From NCBI GenBank assembly GCA_964529445.1, contig CAZGWJ010000001.1:1-64000 (forward strand): DNA of 64,000 bases, in the 5' to 3' direction. Below, piece after piece: positions 29,001 to 37,393 of the stretch. The number at the start of each line of letters is the position of its first letter. Position 1 is the stretch's first letter. Below the pieces are notes generated by a model that worked only from the letters and a program-made list of their open reading frames with translations, was not told the origin of the DNA and made no database searches. This DNA comes from CAZGWJ01 sp964529445. GTDB lineage: Bacteria > Oederibacteriota > Muellerivitia > Muellerivitales > Muellerivitaceae. The translations under genes were made by a program, and so were the position numbers.

Positions 29001-29323
29001 AGGCGCAGGGCCTGATCGCAAGGGCTTTCGCCTCGCCCCTCATCCTGCGAGCCATGGCCTCGAAGGAGGTCCACGTGGAATTGCCGGTCTCTCTGGTGGA
29101 TGCGGCTGGTGAGATGCTCGAGGGCGTGATGGACCTGGCGTTCGTCGAGGACGGGAAGTGGGTCGTGGTGGATTACAAGACCGACCGGGATCCGGCGCGT
29201 TTCAAGGAGAAATATGAAGCGCAGTTGAAGGCGTATGCGAGGTTGCTGGAGGCGTCAACAAAGATGCCGGTGAAGGAGAAGGTGCTGTTGTTCCTGAGGT
29301 CCGGGGAAGAGGCCCGGGTCTAG
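26096..29323 (+). CDS. addA: AddA-like UvrD-family helicase/nuclease
   Basis: 1075 aa. Superfamily 1 helicase with Walker A DASAGTGKTHLM (Lys34), ITFTKKAA motif Ia, Walker B LLVDEFQDTDP, GDPKQSIYRFRGAD motif III, and motif VI LLYVACTRPRE. A C-terminal RecB-like nuclease (GVMDLAFVEDGKWVVVDYKTD) follows. It pairs with AddB in double-strand-break resection. The GTG start overlaps the addB stop by 4 bases. The stop codon lies in the outer arm of the MITE-like repeat at 29323-29452, so the last residues may have been set by that insertion. Confidence 0.92.
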   Translation: MTAPRKPADTKIRERLVRARGVNVTVDASAGTGKTHLMMDRLLFLLEEEHVPLPRIAAITFTKKAAGELVTRLRERIEKAERADGADRALLRRALQDLEQASVATIHSFCAGLLSEYPVEAGVDPRLSVLEEDQARAFESECWDGFLRALKAEAARPLLDALHAGLTLTHVQELKRSLLSFRSLLSRPEAGPLPAPEGVRSALDAAAKVFGRERSHCTDEEDALFVIVEGVGAWRERLAGLKGTEQALAAARQGEPKFNRKGSEKNWGGKARITAVREAVADVADAWREYQTLFGEVLLRNLTGFLWDYLDQYAARKSEAGFLDFNDQLLKTRDLLLHHPEVREALKRRYDHLLVDEFQDTDPLQVQIVFLLCEERGRSAGRFEDVVLEKGKLFLVGDPKQSIYRFRGADVEMYEDARRRVAAQGGLNETLGVCFRMRPALVAFSNRFLAPLFEGSGDYVPQTAHRGEPEDPRAIPPLWVLSVSMPEGKVSADERRLLEAKAVASFLKRGLLAGAHTVPDRDGKGNHLLGPGDVAVLFKELSTYEDVYEKAFREAGLPYAVVGGRRFYNRMEVANLTAILLALRSPADEAAVAACLRGPAYGFSDEDLLSFRLAGGRFLYLEDPPELADPDGRFKAAFRQLGALHEAARTLSTPDILLRILLDTALMAVTAAQHYGEQRVANLLKVVDQSRDLERSGGNSFRNFVEWLQARREEAAREGEAPGPDQAGDRVTLMTVHQAKGLEFPVVVVAGGGDWDKDESFLPDRSSGRLETKLGGYRTSGMEEAMGREAARQQAETQRLLYVACTRPRESLVIPLLPDTGEKKFLAPFLGALTKDEGTHDLAPGLQGHFIAFSDEPGKRADLAAFQVLLANAKADPKAVRSLADALDKSAEERRNRIRELHDAGRRVTAHRVAEEEGENASASSEAMAFGSTVHRLMAGGVGARKEPSAATIRSVGLASGLSKTAVSEAQGLIARAFASPLILRAMASKEVHVELPVSLVDAAGEMLEGVMDLAFVEDGKWVVVDYKTDRDPARFKEKYEAQLKAYARLLEASTKMPVKEKVLLFLRSGEEARV

Positions 29324-29452
29324 CAGGATGCTGAATAAGTCCCCATGGAGACCTTTTCACGTCATGCGCGGATCTCGCAGTCGGAAAAGGCGGTATTGTC
29401 CGTTCAATCCTTGGCTAAGGGCAGGAGCCATAAACACTTTTCAGCAACCTGC
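29323..29452. mobile_element. ~130-bp MITE-like element
   Basis: Terminal inverted repeats GCAGGATGCTGAATAAGT (29323-29340) and the complement of 29435-29452 (GCAGGTTGCTGAAAAGTG) agree except for one mismatch and a 1-base bulge. There is no ORF inside. The outer base is the last base of the addA stop codon. The element fills the gap to the next, convergent gene. Confidence 0.6.
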
Positions 29453-29480
29453 CAGAAGCGACTCGCAGCGGTTTCGCGGG

Positions 29481-31544
29481 TCACGGACGGCTAGGCCAAG
29501 CCCGCCCGATATTCGCCGGATGCCACCTCGTTTTCTTCTGCGTGTCATACCGGTCGCGGATGAACATCAGATGTGTCGCCGGGTACCCCCGCTTCAGCGC
29601 GTCCGCGAGGATCTTGTAGGATATCCTGTAAAGATGGTCGTTCGGGTCCGATCCCAGGCGTCTTCTTTCAGCCCCCGCCAGGATCAGGGCCTTCTCTGCA
29701 AGCACACTCACCAGCAGGGGATCACCCGATCGTGCCAGGAGCGCGATCATCTCGTCGAGATCCTCCCGGTTCGAGGATTGGTCAGCACGCAACAGTTGAC
29801 GGTATACAAGCGTATTGAGCACCCGGTTCCCGTAGCACAGTTCGAGCAGATCATGGACGACGATTTTTGAAGAGGGTAAAACGATCAGGGCGAGCGGGGG
29901 CGAGCCGTCCAGAGGCTCCCGGAGCCGGTAAAAACGGGCGTCCTTCCAGCGGATTTCAAGGAACTGTCGATAGTCCGCGTCTACGACCAGGGCGATCCAA
30001 TGGGTGTCGTCATCGGTTTTGCACGGATGTTCGGAACGGATGACCGGAAGTAAAAGTGCGGGATCGGCGGGTTTCGCGCGCAGATTTCCCAGCAACCGTC
30101 CCGGCCCGTCGGAGGCGGACAATTCCTTCAGGATCTTCCAGACATCATGATCGGCAATGTTCCGTGCCCGGGCCACCCGGGGATCCCATCGGATCGTGGC
30201 ATTCCGGTAGGGTCCGAAAAGCTGGACCAGGTCCACAACCGACGAGATGGCCAGGATGAGCGTCAATACGACCGGTGAGATCCGGAACGGGGGAACCCGG
30301 GACAGGAACCGATCCAGTCCCCATGCCGCCAGTCCCAGGGCGAGCAGGAAGGCCGGAAGGATCCGGAAGGGTTCGATCCCCCGGGCGAGAATGCCCGGGA
30401 TGAGGTAAAGAACGAAAAGACCCAATCCCAGGAGACGATGACGGCGGTGGAGAATGAACAAGAGGGCACCTTCCAAGAACAGGACGGCCAGCATGGGATT
30501 CAGCAGGCCGCCCCAAAGGGGACCGTAATCCGTGGAATGCCCCGGGATCCCCGTGAGCAGGGTGCGGAGATAGCCGGAAATGTTGTGAAGGGATTCCGTC
30601 AGGGCTCGGGGATCCGAGAGGAGGATCTTGTCCCGGATGTGTCCACCGAAGCCCTCTTTCCAGGCGGCGTATCCGAAGAGGATCCAACCGGGAAGGGAAC
30701 CCAGGAACATCCGGATCCGGTTTCCCCGACGATCCGGATGGCCTTTGGTGAGCGTTCCAGCGAGGAGGCCGAAACTTACGACGATCCCGGGCCAGATGGC
30801 ATAAGTTAAAAACCCCAAACTCCATGCGATCCCGATAGTCCAGGCGAGTCGCTTTCTTCGAGACGCGGAATTTTCCCGAGCATGAAGACCGATTAGCGTC
30901 CAAGTGACCGTGAACAGGATGATAAAGGGAACGACCGGGAGGCAGAAACGTGAGATCAAAAGGGGCCAGATCCCAAAAGTCATGAATGTGGTGGCGATCA
31001 AGGCGGCTCGGACTCCCGCAAAGGGGCGGACCGCCAGGAATGCCAGGGGGAGGCATACGAAGGAAAGGACGACTTGAAAGGATCGCATGGACTCGAGGCC
31101 CACTCCGAAAAGGGAAAACCATCCGGCCAGCATTGCGTGGAAAGCGGGCGGATGCTGGGCGAAACCATGAAAGAAGCGACCGTTCCAGCCGTCGATCGAC
31201 CAGAGCTGCGAGATCAGGAGAGCCTCCGACTCGTCGCCGGTCGGCCATGGAAAAAAGGAGTGGAGTTGGAAGGATCGGGCGAACAGACCGCCCAGAAGGA
31301 GGATCGACAGGACCCGGGCAACGGTCCTCGGATCGGTCGAAGTTGTTTTCGGCGAGGGAGGAGGCGGGCCCAACCTCAAACGCAGGATATAGATCAGGAT
31401 GATCAGGGCCCAGAACGCGGCGACGAGGATCTTCGGCAGGTCCTGGGTCGCCAGGATCGTGAAAAGGATCAAGGTGATCGCGGGACGTGAGAATTCCTGG
31501 AACGGATGGACCGGAAGGGTGTCGAGGTGGCGGGTCGAGGACAT
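29481..31544 (-). CDS. GT-C membrane glycosyltransferase-like protein, paralog 1
   Basis: 687 aa with about ten membrane helices. The first periplasmic loop carries WPTGDESEALLIS, the Asp-Glu pair expected of GT39/ArnT-like enzymes that use lipid-linked sugars. The block GPLWGGLLNPMLAVLFLEGA is shared with the two paralogs downstream. The C-terminal ~150 residues are soluble and helical. Likely job: adding sugars to lipid or protein at the outer face of the inner membrane. A GATAGA hexamer lies 8 nt before the ATG and there is no Shine-Dalgarno sequence. It is the last of three tandem copies in transcription order. Confidence 0.8.
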   Translation of the reverse strand: MSSTRHLDTLPVHPFQEFSRPAITLILFTILATQDLPKILVAAFWALIILIYILRLRLGPPPPSPKTTSTDPRTVARVLSILLLGGLFARSFQLHSFFPWPTGDESEALLISQLWSIDGWNGRFFHGFAQHPPAFHAMLAGWFSLFGVGLESMRSFQVVLSFVCLPLAFLAVRPFAGVRAALIATTFMTFGIWPLLISRFCLPVVPFIILFTVTWTLIGLHARENSASRRKRLAWTIGIAWSLGFLTYAIWPGIVVSFGLLAGTLTKGHPDRRGNRIRMFLGSLPGWILFGYAAWKEGFGGHIRDKILLSDPRALTESLHNISGYLRTLLTGIPGHSTDYGPLWGGLLNPMLAVLFLEGALLFILHRRHRLLGLGLFVLYLIPGILARGIEPFRILPAFLLALGLAAWGLDRFLSRVPPFRISPVVLTLILAISSVVDLVQLFGPYRNATIRWDPRVARARNIADHDVWKILKELSASDGPGRLLGNLRAKPADPALLLPVIRSEHPCKTDDDTHWIALVVDADYRQFLEIRWKDARFYRLREPLDGSPPLALIVLPSSKIVVHDLLELCYGNRVLNTLVYRQLLRADQSSNREDLDEMIALLARSGDPLLVSVLAEKALILAGAERRRLGSDPNDHLYRISYKILADALKRGYPATHLMFIRDRYDTQKKTRWHPANIGRAWPSRP

Positions 31545-31552
31545 GATGCCAG

Positions 31553-31558
31553 TCTATC
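31553..31558 (-). promoter_or_regulatory. -10-like hexamer, 8 nt before ATG
   Basis: TTTTGATAGACTGGCATC directly precedes the ATG. The hexamer GATAGA is 8 nt from the start codon, the same spacing as in the two paralogs. Confidence 0.5.
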
Positions 31559-31625
31559 AAAAGGCGCGCCGGGGACCCAACGCATCGGATTTATCGTGAT
31601 CAGGATCCCGATTCGGGAAAAGGGA

Positions 31626-33743
31626 TCAACCCGGATCCCGGTAGTACTTCTCCAGTAATTGCAGGTTCTTGCGGGCCGGCGTCCGATCGATCGGCGCCGC
31701 CAGGGCACCCCGGAAGTAGGCCTGAGCGGCTTCCCGGTCGCCTCGACGGATGGCCAGGACGCCCAGTTCGTTCAAAAGGTGTGCGGCCGGATATCCCTCC
31801 TTCGCGGCTTGTTCATACGAGCGAACCATGGACTCGGGATCCCGATTGGCTCCGTGATTCAAGGCAAGCGATTCATGGACCAGGGAGGTCAGGAAGCGGT
31901 CGCGCGAAGCATCCTTTCGCAGCGACTCCAGGGAGCGAAGAATGCCCGTCCGGGGGCGTTCCACACCGCAGTTCAGGACCTGATGGGTGATTTTCTGGAC
32001 CTGTCGATGGAAACGGCCCCACTGTTCCAGGGTCTCCCGGTTCCCGGGCTCCACGGGGAGGATTCCCAGGACCCACTCGCCGTCCGGACGAGGTCGGTTC
32101 CAAGGGAGGATCTGCCAGCGGACCCCGGGGAAGCGATTGTCCAGGAACGGAAGATGATGGATGTTTACGATGAATGCCGCCCAGCGCACTTCCACAGACC
32201 GATGGCGGGGGTTTTCCAGCGCGTCGAAGGGATGAACCGCCACGGAGAGGGTTTGGTCGTAGGGATCCGAATGCATTTGAGGCATGATCCATCCCGGACC
32301 TTCCTTCGACGCCTTCGCGTGAAGGGTCCTGAACGCGGCCGCATACTCGCGGGAATAGTAGAAGTCCTCCTGGGAGGGATCTCGTTTGAAATAGGCGGGT
32401 TGAGCCACGAAAAGATGGTAGGCACTCATCGCGGCGCAAGCCGCGAGAAGCAACAGGATGACCGGGGTCCTTCGATTGGATGAAAGGGCGCGGATCGTGG
32501 CATCAAAAGAACAGGCGGCGACAGCCAGGACGAAGGGGATCGCCGCCGTGAGTCGGAAGGCTTCAAAATCCCGCGTCAGGAGTGCCGGCATCAGACTGAT
32601 CACCAGCCCGGGCAACAGGAAACGCCGTGAGGGATGTTCTCGGTGGCGGATCAGAAGGACAAGACCCGCCAGAAAGAGGGCGCCGAGAAGGGGATCGAGC
32701 AGCCCCCCCCACATGGGTTTGAACGCGAAGAGGGGTGTTTCGACGCCCCAGAGAAGGCTTCCGAGATAGACGGCAATGCTGTGAAACCACTCTCCCGCGT
32801 TACCCCGGCCGGATGCGAAACCGATCCGAGCCAGGTAACCGCCGTAACCGTCTAGAAAGGCCTGCCGGAGGATGGGGAGTGGCAGAAGGAAGGCGGGTAG
32901 GGCGAAGAGAAGGAGCGTCCGGCGTCTCGAGGGTGCATTTTGCGTCTCCACGAACAGCATCATCCCGGTCAGAAGCATCACGACGGGCCATCCCAGGTAG
33001 GAATAGAAACCGACCGCATTGCAAAGACCGAGGAGCAGGATCCAGCGCCCCCGGCGCGGTTCGGGCGAATTCCGCCAGGCACCCAAGAGGGCCAGGATGG
33101 CGAATTCCAGGAATAGGAAGAGAACCAGGTTGACTGCGGCGCGTCCCACGTGAAGGGGCCAGAAGGAGAAAGCGAGAAGAAGGGTGGCGATCCGGGCGGC
33201 CCTCGCATCCAGGAGGGTCCTGAAAGCCGGATAGGCGATGAAAAGGACTAGAATTGAGATCACGGAGGGAAAACCCCAGAGCGAAACCAGTGAGGGCTCG
33301 ATGAAACGAAACCAGGCCATGAGAGCCCAGTGGGTCAGGGGCGGCAATTGGGTCACGCTGTACAGGAAACGGCCGTCCCATCCGTGAACCGCCATGTGGG
33401 AAGCGATGAATCCGAAGAGTCCCTCGTCGAGATTGGGCCATGGATAGAGACGGGTCAGGTTCGCGATTCGCAGAAAGACGCCCAGTCCGATGGCTGCGAT
33501 CCAGAAGGCATTGGAAGCGAGGAGAGGAGGGATCGGGATTCTCCGAATCCCGGTATCCAGGCGGACCCTCCAGAATCGGAGAAGGATGAACAGAACGACG
33601 AGGGGAGCGACCATGGGGCGTATCCCGAGCGGGAGAGGAACATGCGCGAGAAGAGCCAGGAGCGACGCGGAGATCACCAAGGTGCCGAGGGGAGAAACGG
33701 GTGACAGGATTCCCCGAAGGTGAACGATAGGTCTGAAAATCAT
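31626..33743 (-). CDS. GT-C membrane glycosyltransferase-like protein, paralog 2
   Basis: 705 aa with about ten membrane helices. Catalytic-loop motif YPWPNLDEGLFGFIASH followed by HGWDGRFLYSVTQLPPLTHW, and the shared block KPMWGGLLDPLLGALFLAGL. The C-terminus contains a Sel1/TPR-like pair (YEQAAKEGYPAAHLLNELGV, RGDREAAQAYFRGALAAP). Same orientation as its neighbours, with 82 bp to paralog 1. The leader has GATAAA 8 nt before ATG. Probably a polyprenyl-phosphate-sugar-using enzyme for a surface polymer. Confidence 0.8.
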   Translation of the reverse strand: MIFRPIVHLRGILSPVSPLGTLVISASLLALLAHVPLPLGIRPMVAPLVVLFILLRFWRVRLDTGIRRIPIPPLLASNAFWIAAIGLGVFLRIANLTRLYPWPNLDEGLFGFIASHMAVHGWDGRFLYSVTQLPPLTHWALMAWFRFIEPSLVSLWGFPSVISILVLFIAYPAFRTLLDARAARIATLLLAFSFWPLHVGRAAVNLVLFLFLEFAILALLGAWRNSPEPRRGRWILLLGLCNAVGFYSYLGWPVVMLLTGMMLFVETQNAPSRRRTLLLFALPAFLLPLPILRQAFLDGYGGYLARIGFASGRGNAGEWFHSIAVYLGSLLWGVETPLFAFKPMWGGLLDPLLGALFLAGLVLLIRHREHPSRRFLLPGLVISLMPALLTRDFEAFRLTAAIPFVLAVAACSFDATIRALSSNRRTPVILLLLAACAAMSAYHLFVAQPAYFKRDPSQEDFYYSREYAAAFRTLHAKASKEGPGWIMPQMHSDPYDQTLSVAVHPFDALENPRHRSVEVRWAAFIVNIHHLPFLDNRFPGVRWQILPWNRPRPDGEWVLGILPVEPGNRETLEQWGRFHRQVQKITHQVLNCGVERPRTGILRSLESLRKDASRDRFLTSLVHESLALNHGANRDPESMVRSYEQAAKEGYPAAHLLNELGVLAIRRGDREAAQAYFRGALAAPIDRTPARKNLQLLEKYYRDPG

Positions 33744-33751
33744 GAGGTCAG

Positions 33752-33757
33752 TTTATC
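33752..33757 (-). promoter_or_regulatory. -10-like hexamer, 8 nt before ATG
   Basis: TTTGATAAACTGACCTC directly precedes the ATG of paralog 2. No ribosome-binding site is visible. Confidence 0.5.
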
Positions 33758-33898
33758 AAAGCCGTCTGTGAGCCGCCAGCCGGTATTCCTTGACCCTCCG
33801 GGATGACGAGCCGAGCTTTTTTACCCCTCCAGGCCGACATCCATGCGTCGGGATGGGATTTCAAGGGGGACGAGTCCACCTCAGTCCGGGGCATCCAT

Positions 33899-35809
33899 TC
33901 AGTTCCGTGGATCGGAGGTCACTCGCCGGTATACCTCCCGAAGGAAAGCGTCCCCTTCGAAAAGCCGACGATTGGCCACCAGATCCTCAAGGTGTCGCTT
34001 CCGGACGCTCGCGGGGCTTGCCCCGAGGTCCATGTCCTCGAGTCTTGTCCGATAAAGGTGCTGAAGGAAGCTCTCGGCGGCAAGAAGCCGGTTCAAACGC
34101 CCCCGGTCGATCTGATCCATCGAGAAGATGGCGATTCCCTTGGGGCGATCGCTCCCATCGGTGGACGAAGGCAGGGGGATCCGACGGCAATCCGGAGAAA
34201 GCCCCTTGAGCAGCGGGTACAAGTCGTCGTCCGTGAGGAAAGCGGCCCAAACGGCATGATCCAGTTGCGTGCCGGGTTTGGACAGGATATTCCAGGGCCG
34301 CGAGAGGACCTGAAGGGAGGGATTCATGGAGGAAAAGGAAACCGGGTCCGAAGTGTCCAATCGCAGGAACAACATACCCATTCCGTGGTCCCGAGCGTGA
34401 TCCTGGAGCAAGCGGAAGGTGTACAAGTCCTCGATCCGACGCTGCCCCTCCCACCGCTGGGGGTCCGTGGCCCAGGCCCGGGCGGGTCCCCAGAGATGGA
34501 AGAGATTCAGCCCGGAGGATAGAACCAGCAGGAATACCAGCGCATAGGTCGGGCGCTGGGTCGTTGCACCCAGCACGCGAAGGCCGCGATAAAGGAAGAA
34601 ACAGGTCAGGGGTTGAAGGTGCGCCAACCGGGTGAAATTGACGCCGCTCGTGAGGAACACAGGGAGGAGCAGGAGCGGGAACAGAAGGAGCATGAACAAA
34701 TGGCCGGGATCCTTCCGGCGGCGGAAGGAATCGGCAAGGCCCGAAAGAAAGAACGCCAACTCGATCGGATTGAGAAGACCGCCCCAGGCGGGGCCATACC
34801 GGAAAGAATCGACGGGATTCGTCGCGAAAGCCGCAAGGTACGAGAAGCGCGCCAAAAAATCATAGGGATCCGCCGGGAGGGTCAGCATGTTCATCAGGTG
34901 TCCGCGATAGGCACCTCGGAAGGCAAGGATCAGCAGGGGAACCAGGAACAGAAGGGGGATCCCGACGAGCCAGGGAATGCTCCTGCGGATGGACGCGTCC
35001 TTCAGGCGGTGACGGTAGGCCAGGAGTGCCGCGACAAGGACGGCGGGCACGATCCAGGACCAGCTGAAGAAGGTGAGGAAACCCGCACCAAGACAGATTC
35101 CCAAGAGCAGCATCCACCCTGTCCGTCCCCACCTTCCGCTTGTCGAGATGAATACCGTCAGGAAGCCGCAGAGACATTCCCAGAAGAGGAGCAGGACGTA
35201 GGGATGCGAATGACGTCCGGGGAGAAGGGACCAATACCCGAGGGCCGTCCAAGCCAGGACGCCCAGGAAGGCGTTCATCCCTCCCAGGCGGCTTGCGGTG
35301 GCGGCTGTCAACCCCCAAGCACCCGCGACGAGAAGCGCCGGAAACAGCCAAAGCGAGAAGGGGGAAGGTCCGAGGAACCGGAAGAAGAGGGCTTGGATCC
35401 AGATGAAGAGGGGCGGTAGCGAGGAATAGAAGTAGTGGAAACGTCCATCCCAACCCTCGATGTTATCGAGCGCATAGAGCCCGTGGATCCCTTCGTCATA
35501 AAGCGGCCAAGCCGAATAACCGGTTACGTTCCAGAACCGTGCAAGCAGACCCGCGATCAGAAGAATGGCGAACAGGATTCCGGGGCGCCCGACGGGAAAG
35601 AGGGGCTTATTGGGCGATTCCCGAAGTGGAAGGGGATGGATTGCCAGCAGCAGGACGAAGAACAGGAGGATCGACGAAAGGAATACCTTGGGAAGGTATC
35701 CCAAGCTTGGATAGGCGATGAACGTGCTGATCGCGATCAGGACGGCCAGTGCGGTCCGGGAGAAGCGCCGGTCTTCGAGGGAGACCGCGGTGACAGGACG
35801 AGGGGTCAT
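33899..35809 (-). CDS. GT-C membrane glycosyltransferase-like protein, paralog 3
   Basis: 636 aa with about ten membrane helices. Loop motif AWPLYDEGIHGLYALDN followed by EGWDGRFHYFYSSLPPLFIW, and the shared block GPAWGGLLNPIELAFFLSGL. The C-terminal soluble part differs from the other two. The gap to paralog 2 is 155 bp with nothing recognisable. GCTAGA lies 8 nt before the ATG. The three copies diverged strongly at the C-terminus, which suggests different acceptors or donors. Confidence 0.8.
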   Translation of the reverse strand: MTPRPVTAVSLEDRRFSRTALAVLIAISTFIAYPSLGYLPKVFLSSILLFFVLLLAIHPLPLRESPNKPLFPVGRPGILFAILLIAGLLARFWNVTGYSAWPLYDEGIHGLYALDNIEGWDGRFHYFYSSLPPLFIWIQALFFRFLGPSPFSLWLFPALLVAGAWGLTAATASRLGGMNAFLGVLAWTALGYWSLLPGRHSHPYVLLLFWECLCGFLTVFISTSGRWGRTGWMLLLGICLGAGFLTFFSWSWIVPAVLVAALLAYRHRLKDASIRRSIPWLVGIPLLFLVPLLILAFRGAYRGHLMNMLTLPADPYDFLARFSYLAAFATNPVDSFRYGPAWGGLLNPIELAFFLSGLADSFRRRKDPGHLFMLLLFPLLLLPVFLTSGVNFTRLAHLQPLTCFFLYRGLRVLGATTQRPTYALVFLLVLSSGLNLFHLWGPARAWATDPQRWEGQRRIEDLYTFRLLQDHARDHGMGMLFLRLDTSDPVSFSSMNPSLQVLSRPWNILSKPGTQLDHAVWAAFLTDDDLYPLLKGLSPDCRRIPLPSSTDGSDRPKGIAIFSMDQIDRGRLNRLLAAESFLQHLYRTRLEDMDLGASPASVRKRHLEDLVANRRLFEGDAFLREVYRRVTSDPRN

Positions 35810-35817
35810 GCCGGCAG

Positions 35818-35823
35818 TCTAGC
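35818..35823 (-). promoter_or_regulatory. -10-like hexamer, 8 nt before ATG
   Basis: GTTTGCTAGACTGCCGGC directly precedes the ATG of paralog 3. Same spacing and flanks as the other two copies. Confidence 0.45.
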
Positions 35824-35863
35824 AAACGAGACCCGCGTCTTCAAACGGGGACGTCCAAGCCCA

Positions 35864-37393
35864 TCAGGGCTGAAGCGATCGAGGCGGGCATTCCAGGAAA
35901 CGGTAGGGTGTTCGCACGTCCGAGATGTAATGTCGGTTGGGAAGGGGCGGCAGTTCCGCGCCGAAGTCCCGCGTCAGGATCGCCCGGAAGAGGTTGACGG
36001 GAGTCAGGTCCTGGGGCAGTTGGATTCGGGACCCGGCGGGAGGGCGCACGGCGAGGAGAATCCCGAAACGTTCGAAGCGGTCCGTTCTCGCCGGGTCGTA
36101 GTGGAAGGTGAGCGAATCCGGACCGTGATCCGCCTGGAGCACGATGTAGCAAGGGGGAAGGGCGCTCGTCAGGGTCCGGTCGAGGAACCGGTCGAGGAGG
36201 CGATTCAAGTAGGCAAGCTGTTCCCGGTATCGTTTCCGGTGCTCCTCCGGGCTTAACAAACCCGGGCGGATCAGGTCACTGCCGCTGTTCATGAAGTCTC
36301 CGGGCGTGTTGCCGGGGAACCTCCCCTCCGCGTCGAAAACGAATGGTGGATGAGGACACACGATATGGGCCAGGATGAACTGGGGACCCGGGTTGTGGGA
36401 AAGGGTCTCCAAGGCGCGGAAAGCCCCCAGGACGCGGGCATGATGAGTGCGGAACGGAGAAAGCGATTCCGATCCCAGCATTCGCGCCACGGCGGGCAGG
36501 GGTGTCCATTGGACCCAACCCGATTCGAACTCGTTCAGGACGGATCCGGTCCGCACATAGAGGTCCGCGTCCTTTAATTCGGTCAATTCGTATCCCGATT
36601 CCAGCGCGACGAACCGGTATCCGCGTTCCTGGAGCATTCGTCGGACCCGGCTGTTGGACAGGAGGGGTTTGATGAAAATGAGATCCGATGCGTTGCCGAA
36701 CGTTTTCTTCAGGGTGTCCAAGTATCCCATGTTCAGGGAGGAGGTAAGGGAGAGGACCGTGTGGGAATAGTTGGTTCGTGCATGGCGCGCGACCTGGAAA
36801 CCGCGCTTCTCAAGGTCCTGGAGGAACGGCTCGTTCTCGAATTGGTAGATCTGTCTCAGGACATCCTGGCGTCCATACCCGTCCAGAACGATGTAAAGGA
36901 TGTTCGGGGCATGTCCCCTGTCCACGGGAAGCGTTCCGGCGGAAGCGTCCGTCTTCTTCGGGGGCGTGGACGGGTTTGGGAACGCGTGGGGGATGAAAAT
37001 CAGGAGTTGGATCAGCCCCAGGATGGCTCCGGTGACGGTCAAGGCGCGCCCGAGAGGGGGCACGCGCTTGGGACTCCAAGTGCGCAAAAGGACGATGATC
37101 AGGAGGCAACCCCAGATGACCAGGGACCAGATTCCGGGCGGATGGGACGGGGAGTGGGGCACCAACAAGGTGGAGGGAGGACCGAGATAGAAAAGGAGCC
37201 ACCAAGCGGAGAGGATCGCACCGCAACGGTCGTCAGGGAGTCGTCGTCTCAGCAGGGCGTAAAGAAGTCCATGTAGGAAAACGAGCAGGAGCAGGGGTCG
37301 TCCCAACACGGAGGGGGGGAAATAGCCGGCGTTCCTCGAGTATAGATGAAGGAGCGGGGCGATCGCCCATCCGAAGGATTGGAGCCCGGCCAT
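35864..37393 (-). CDS. Membrane sulfatase-fold enzyme (LTA-synthase-like)
   Basis: 509 aa. Four or so N-terminal membrane helices are followed by an extracytoplasmic alkaline-phosphatase/sulfatase domain. Metal and nucleophile motifs are visible: NILYIVLDGYGR (Asp), ARTNYSHTVLSLTSSLNM (Thr/Ser nucleophile region), HIVCPHPPF (His) and LQADHGPDS (Asp-His). Such enzymes transfer phosphoglycerol or phosphoethanolamine, or hydrolyse phospho- or sulfo-esters, on surface polymers. Its ATG overlaps the stop of the methyltransferase gene by one base (TGATG). It belongs to the surface-glycopolymer locus with the three GT-C proteins. Confidence 0.82.
   Translation of the reverse strand: MAGLQSFGWAIAPLLHLYSRNAGYFPPSVLGRPLLLLVFLHGLLYALLRRRLPDDRCGAILSAWWLLFYLGPPSTLLVPHSPSHPPGIWSLVIWGCLLIIVLLRTWSPKRVPPLGRALTVTGAILGLIQLLIFIPHAFPNPSTPPKKTDASAGTLPVDRGHAPNILYIVLDGYGRQDVLRQIYQFENEPFLQDLEKRGFQVARHARTNYSHTVLSLTSSLNMGYLDTLKKTFGNASDLIFIKPLLSNSRVRRMLQERGYRFVALESGYELTELKDADLYVRTGSVLNEFESGWVQWTPLPAVARMLGSESLSPFRTHHARVLGAFRALETLSHNPGPQFILAHIVCPHPPFVFDAEGRFPGNTPGDFMNSGSDLIRPGLLSPEEHRKRYREQLAYLNRLLDRFLDRTLTSALPPCYIVLQADHGPDSLTFHYDPARTDRFERFGILLAVRPPAGSRIQLPQDLTPVNLFRAILTRDFGAELPPLPNRHYISDVRTPYRFLECPPRSLQP

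Noticed and set aside
36761..37276. Plus-strand ORF opposite the sulfatase-like gene
   Set aside because: Antisense shadow; the minus-strand frame has clear sulfatase-fold motifs and coupling to its neighbours.
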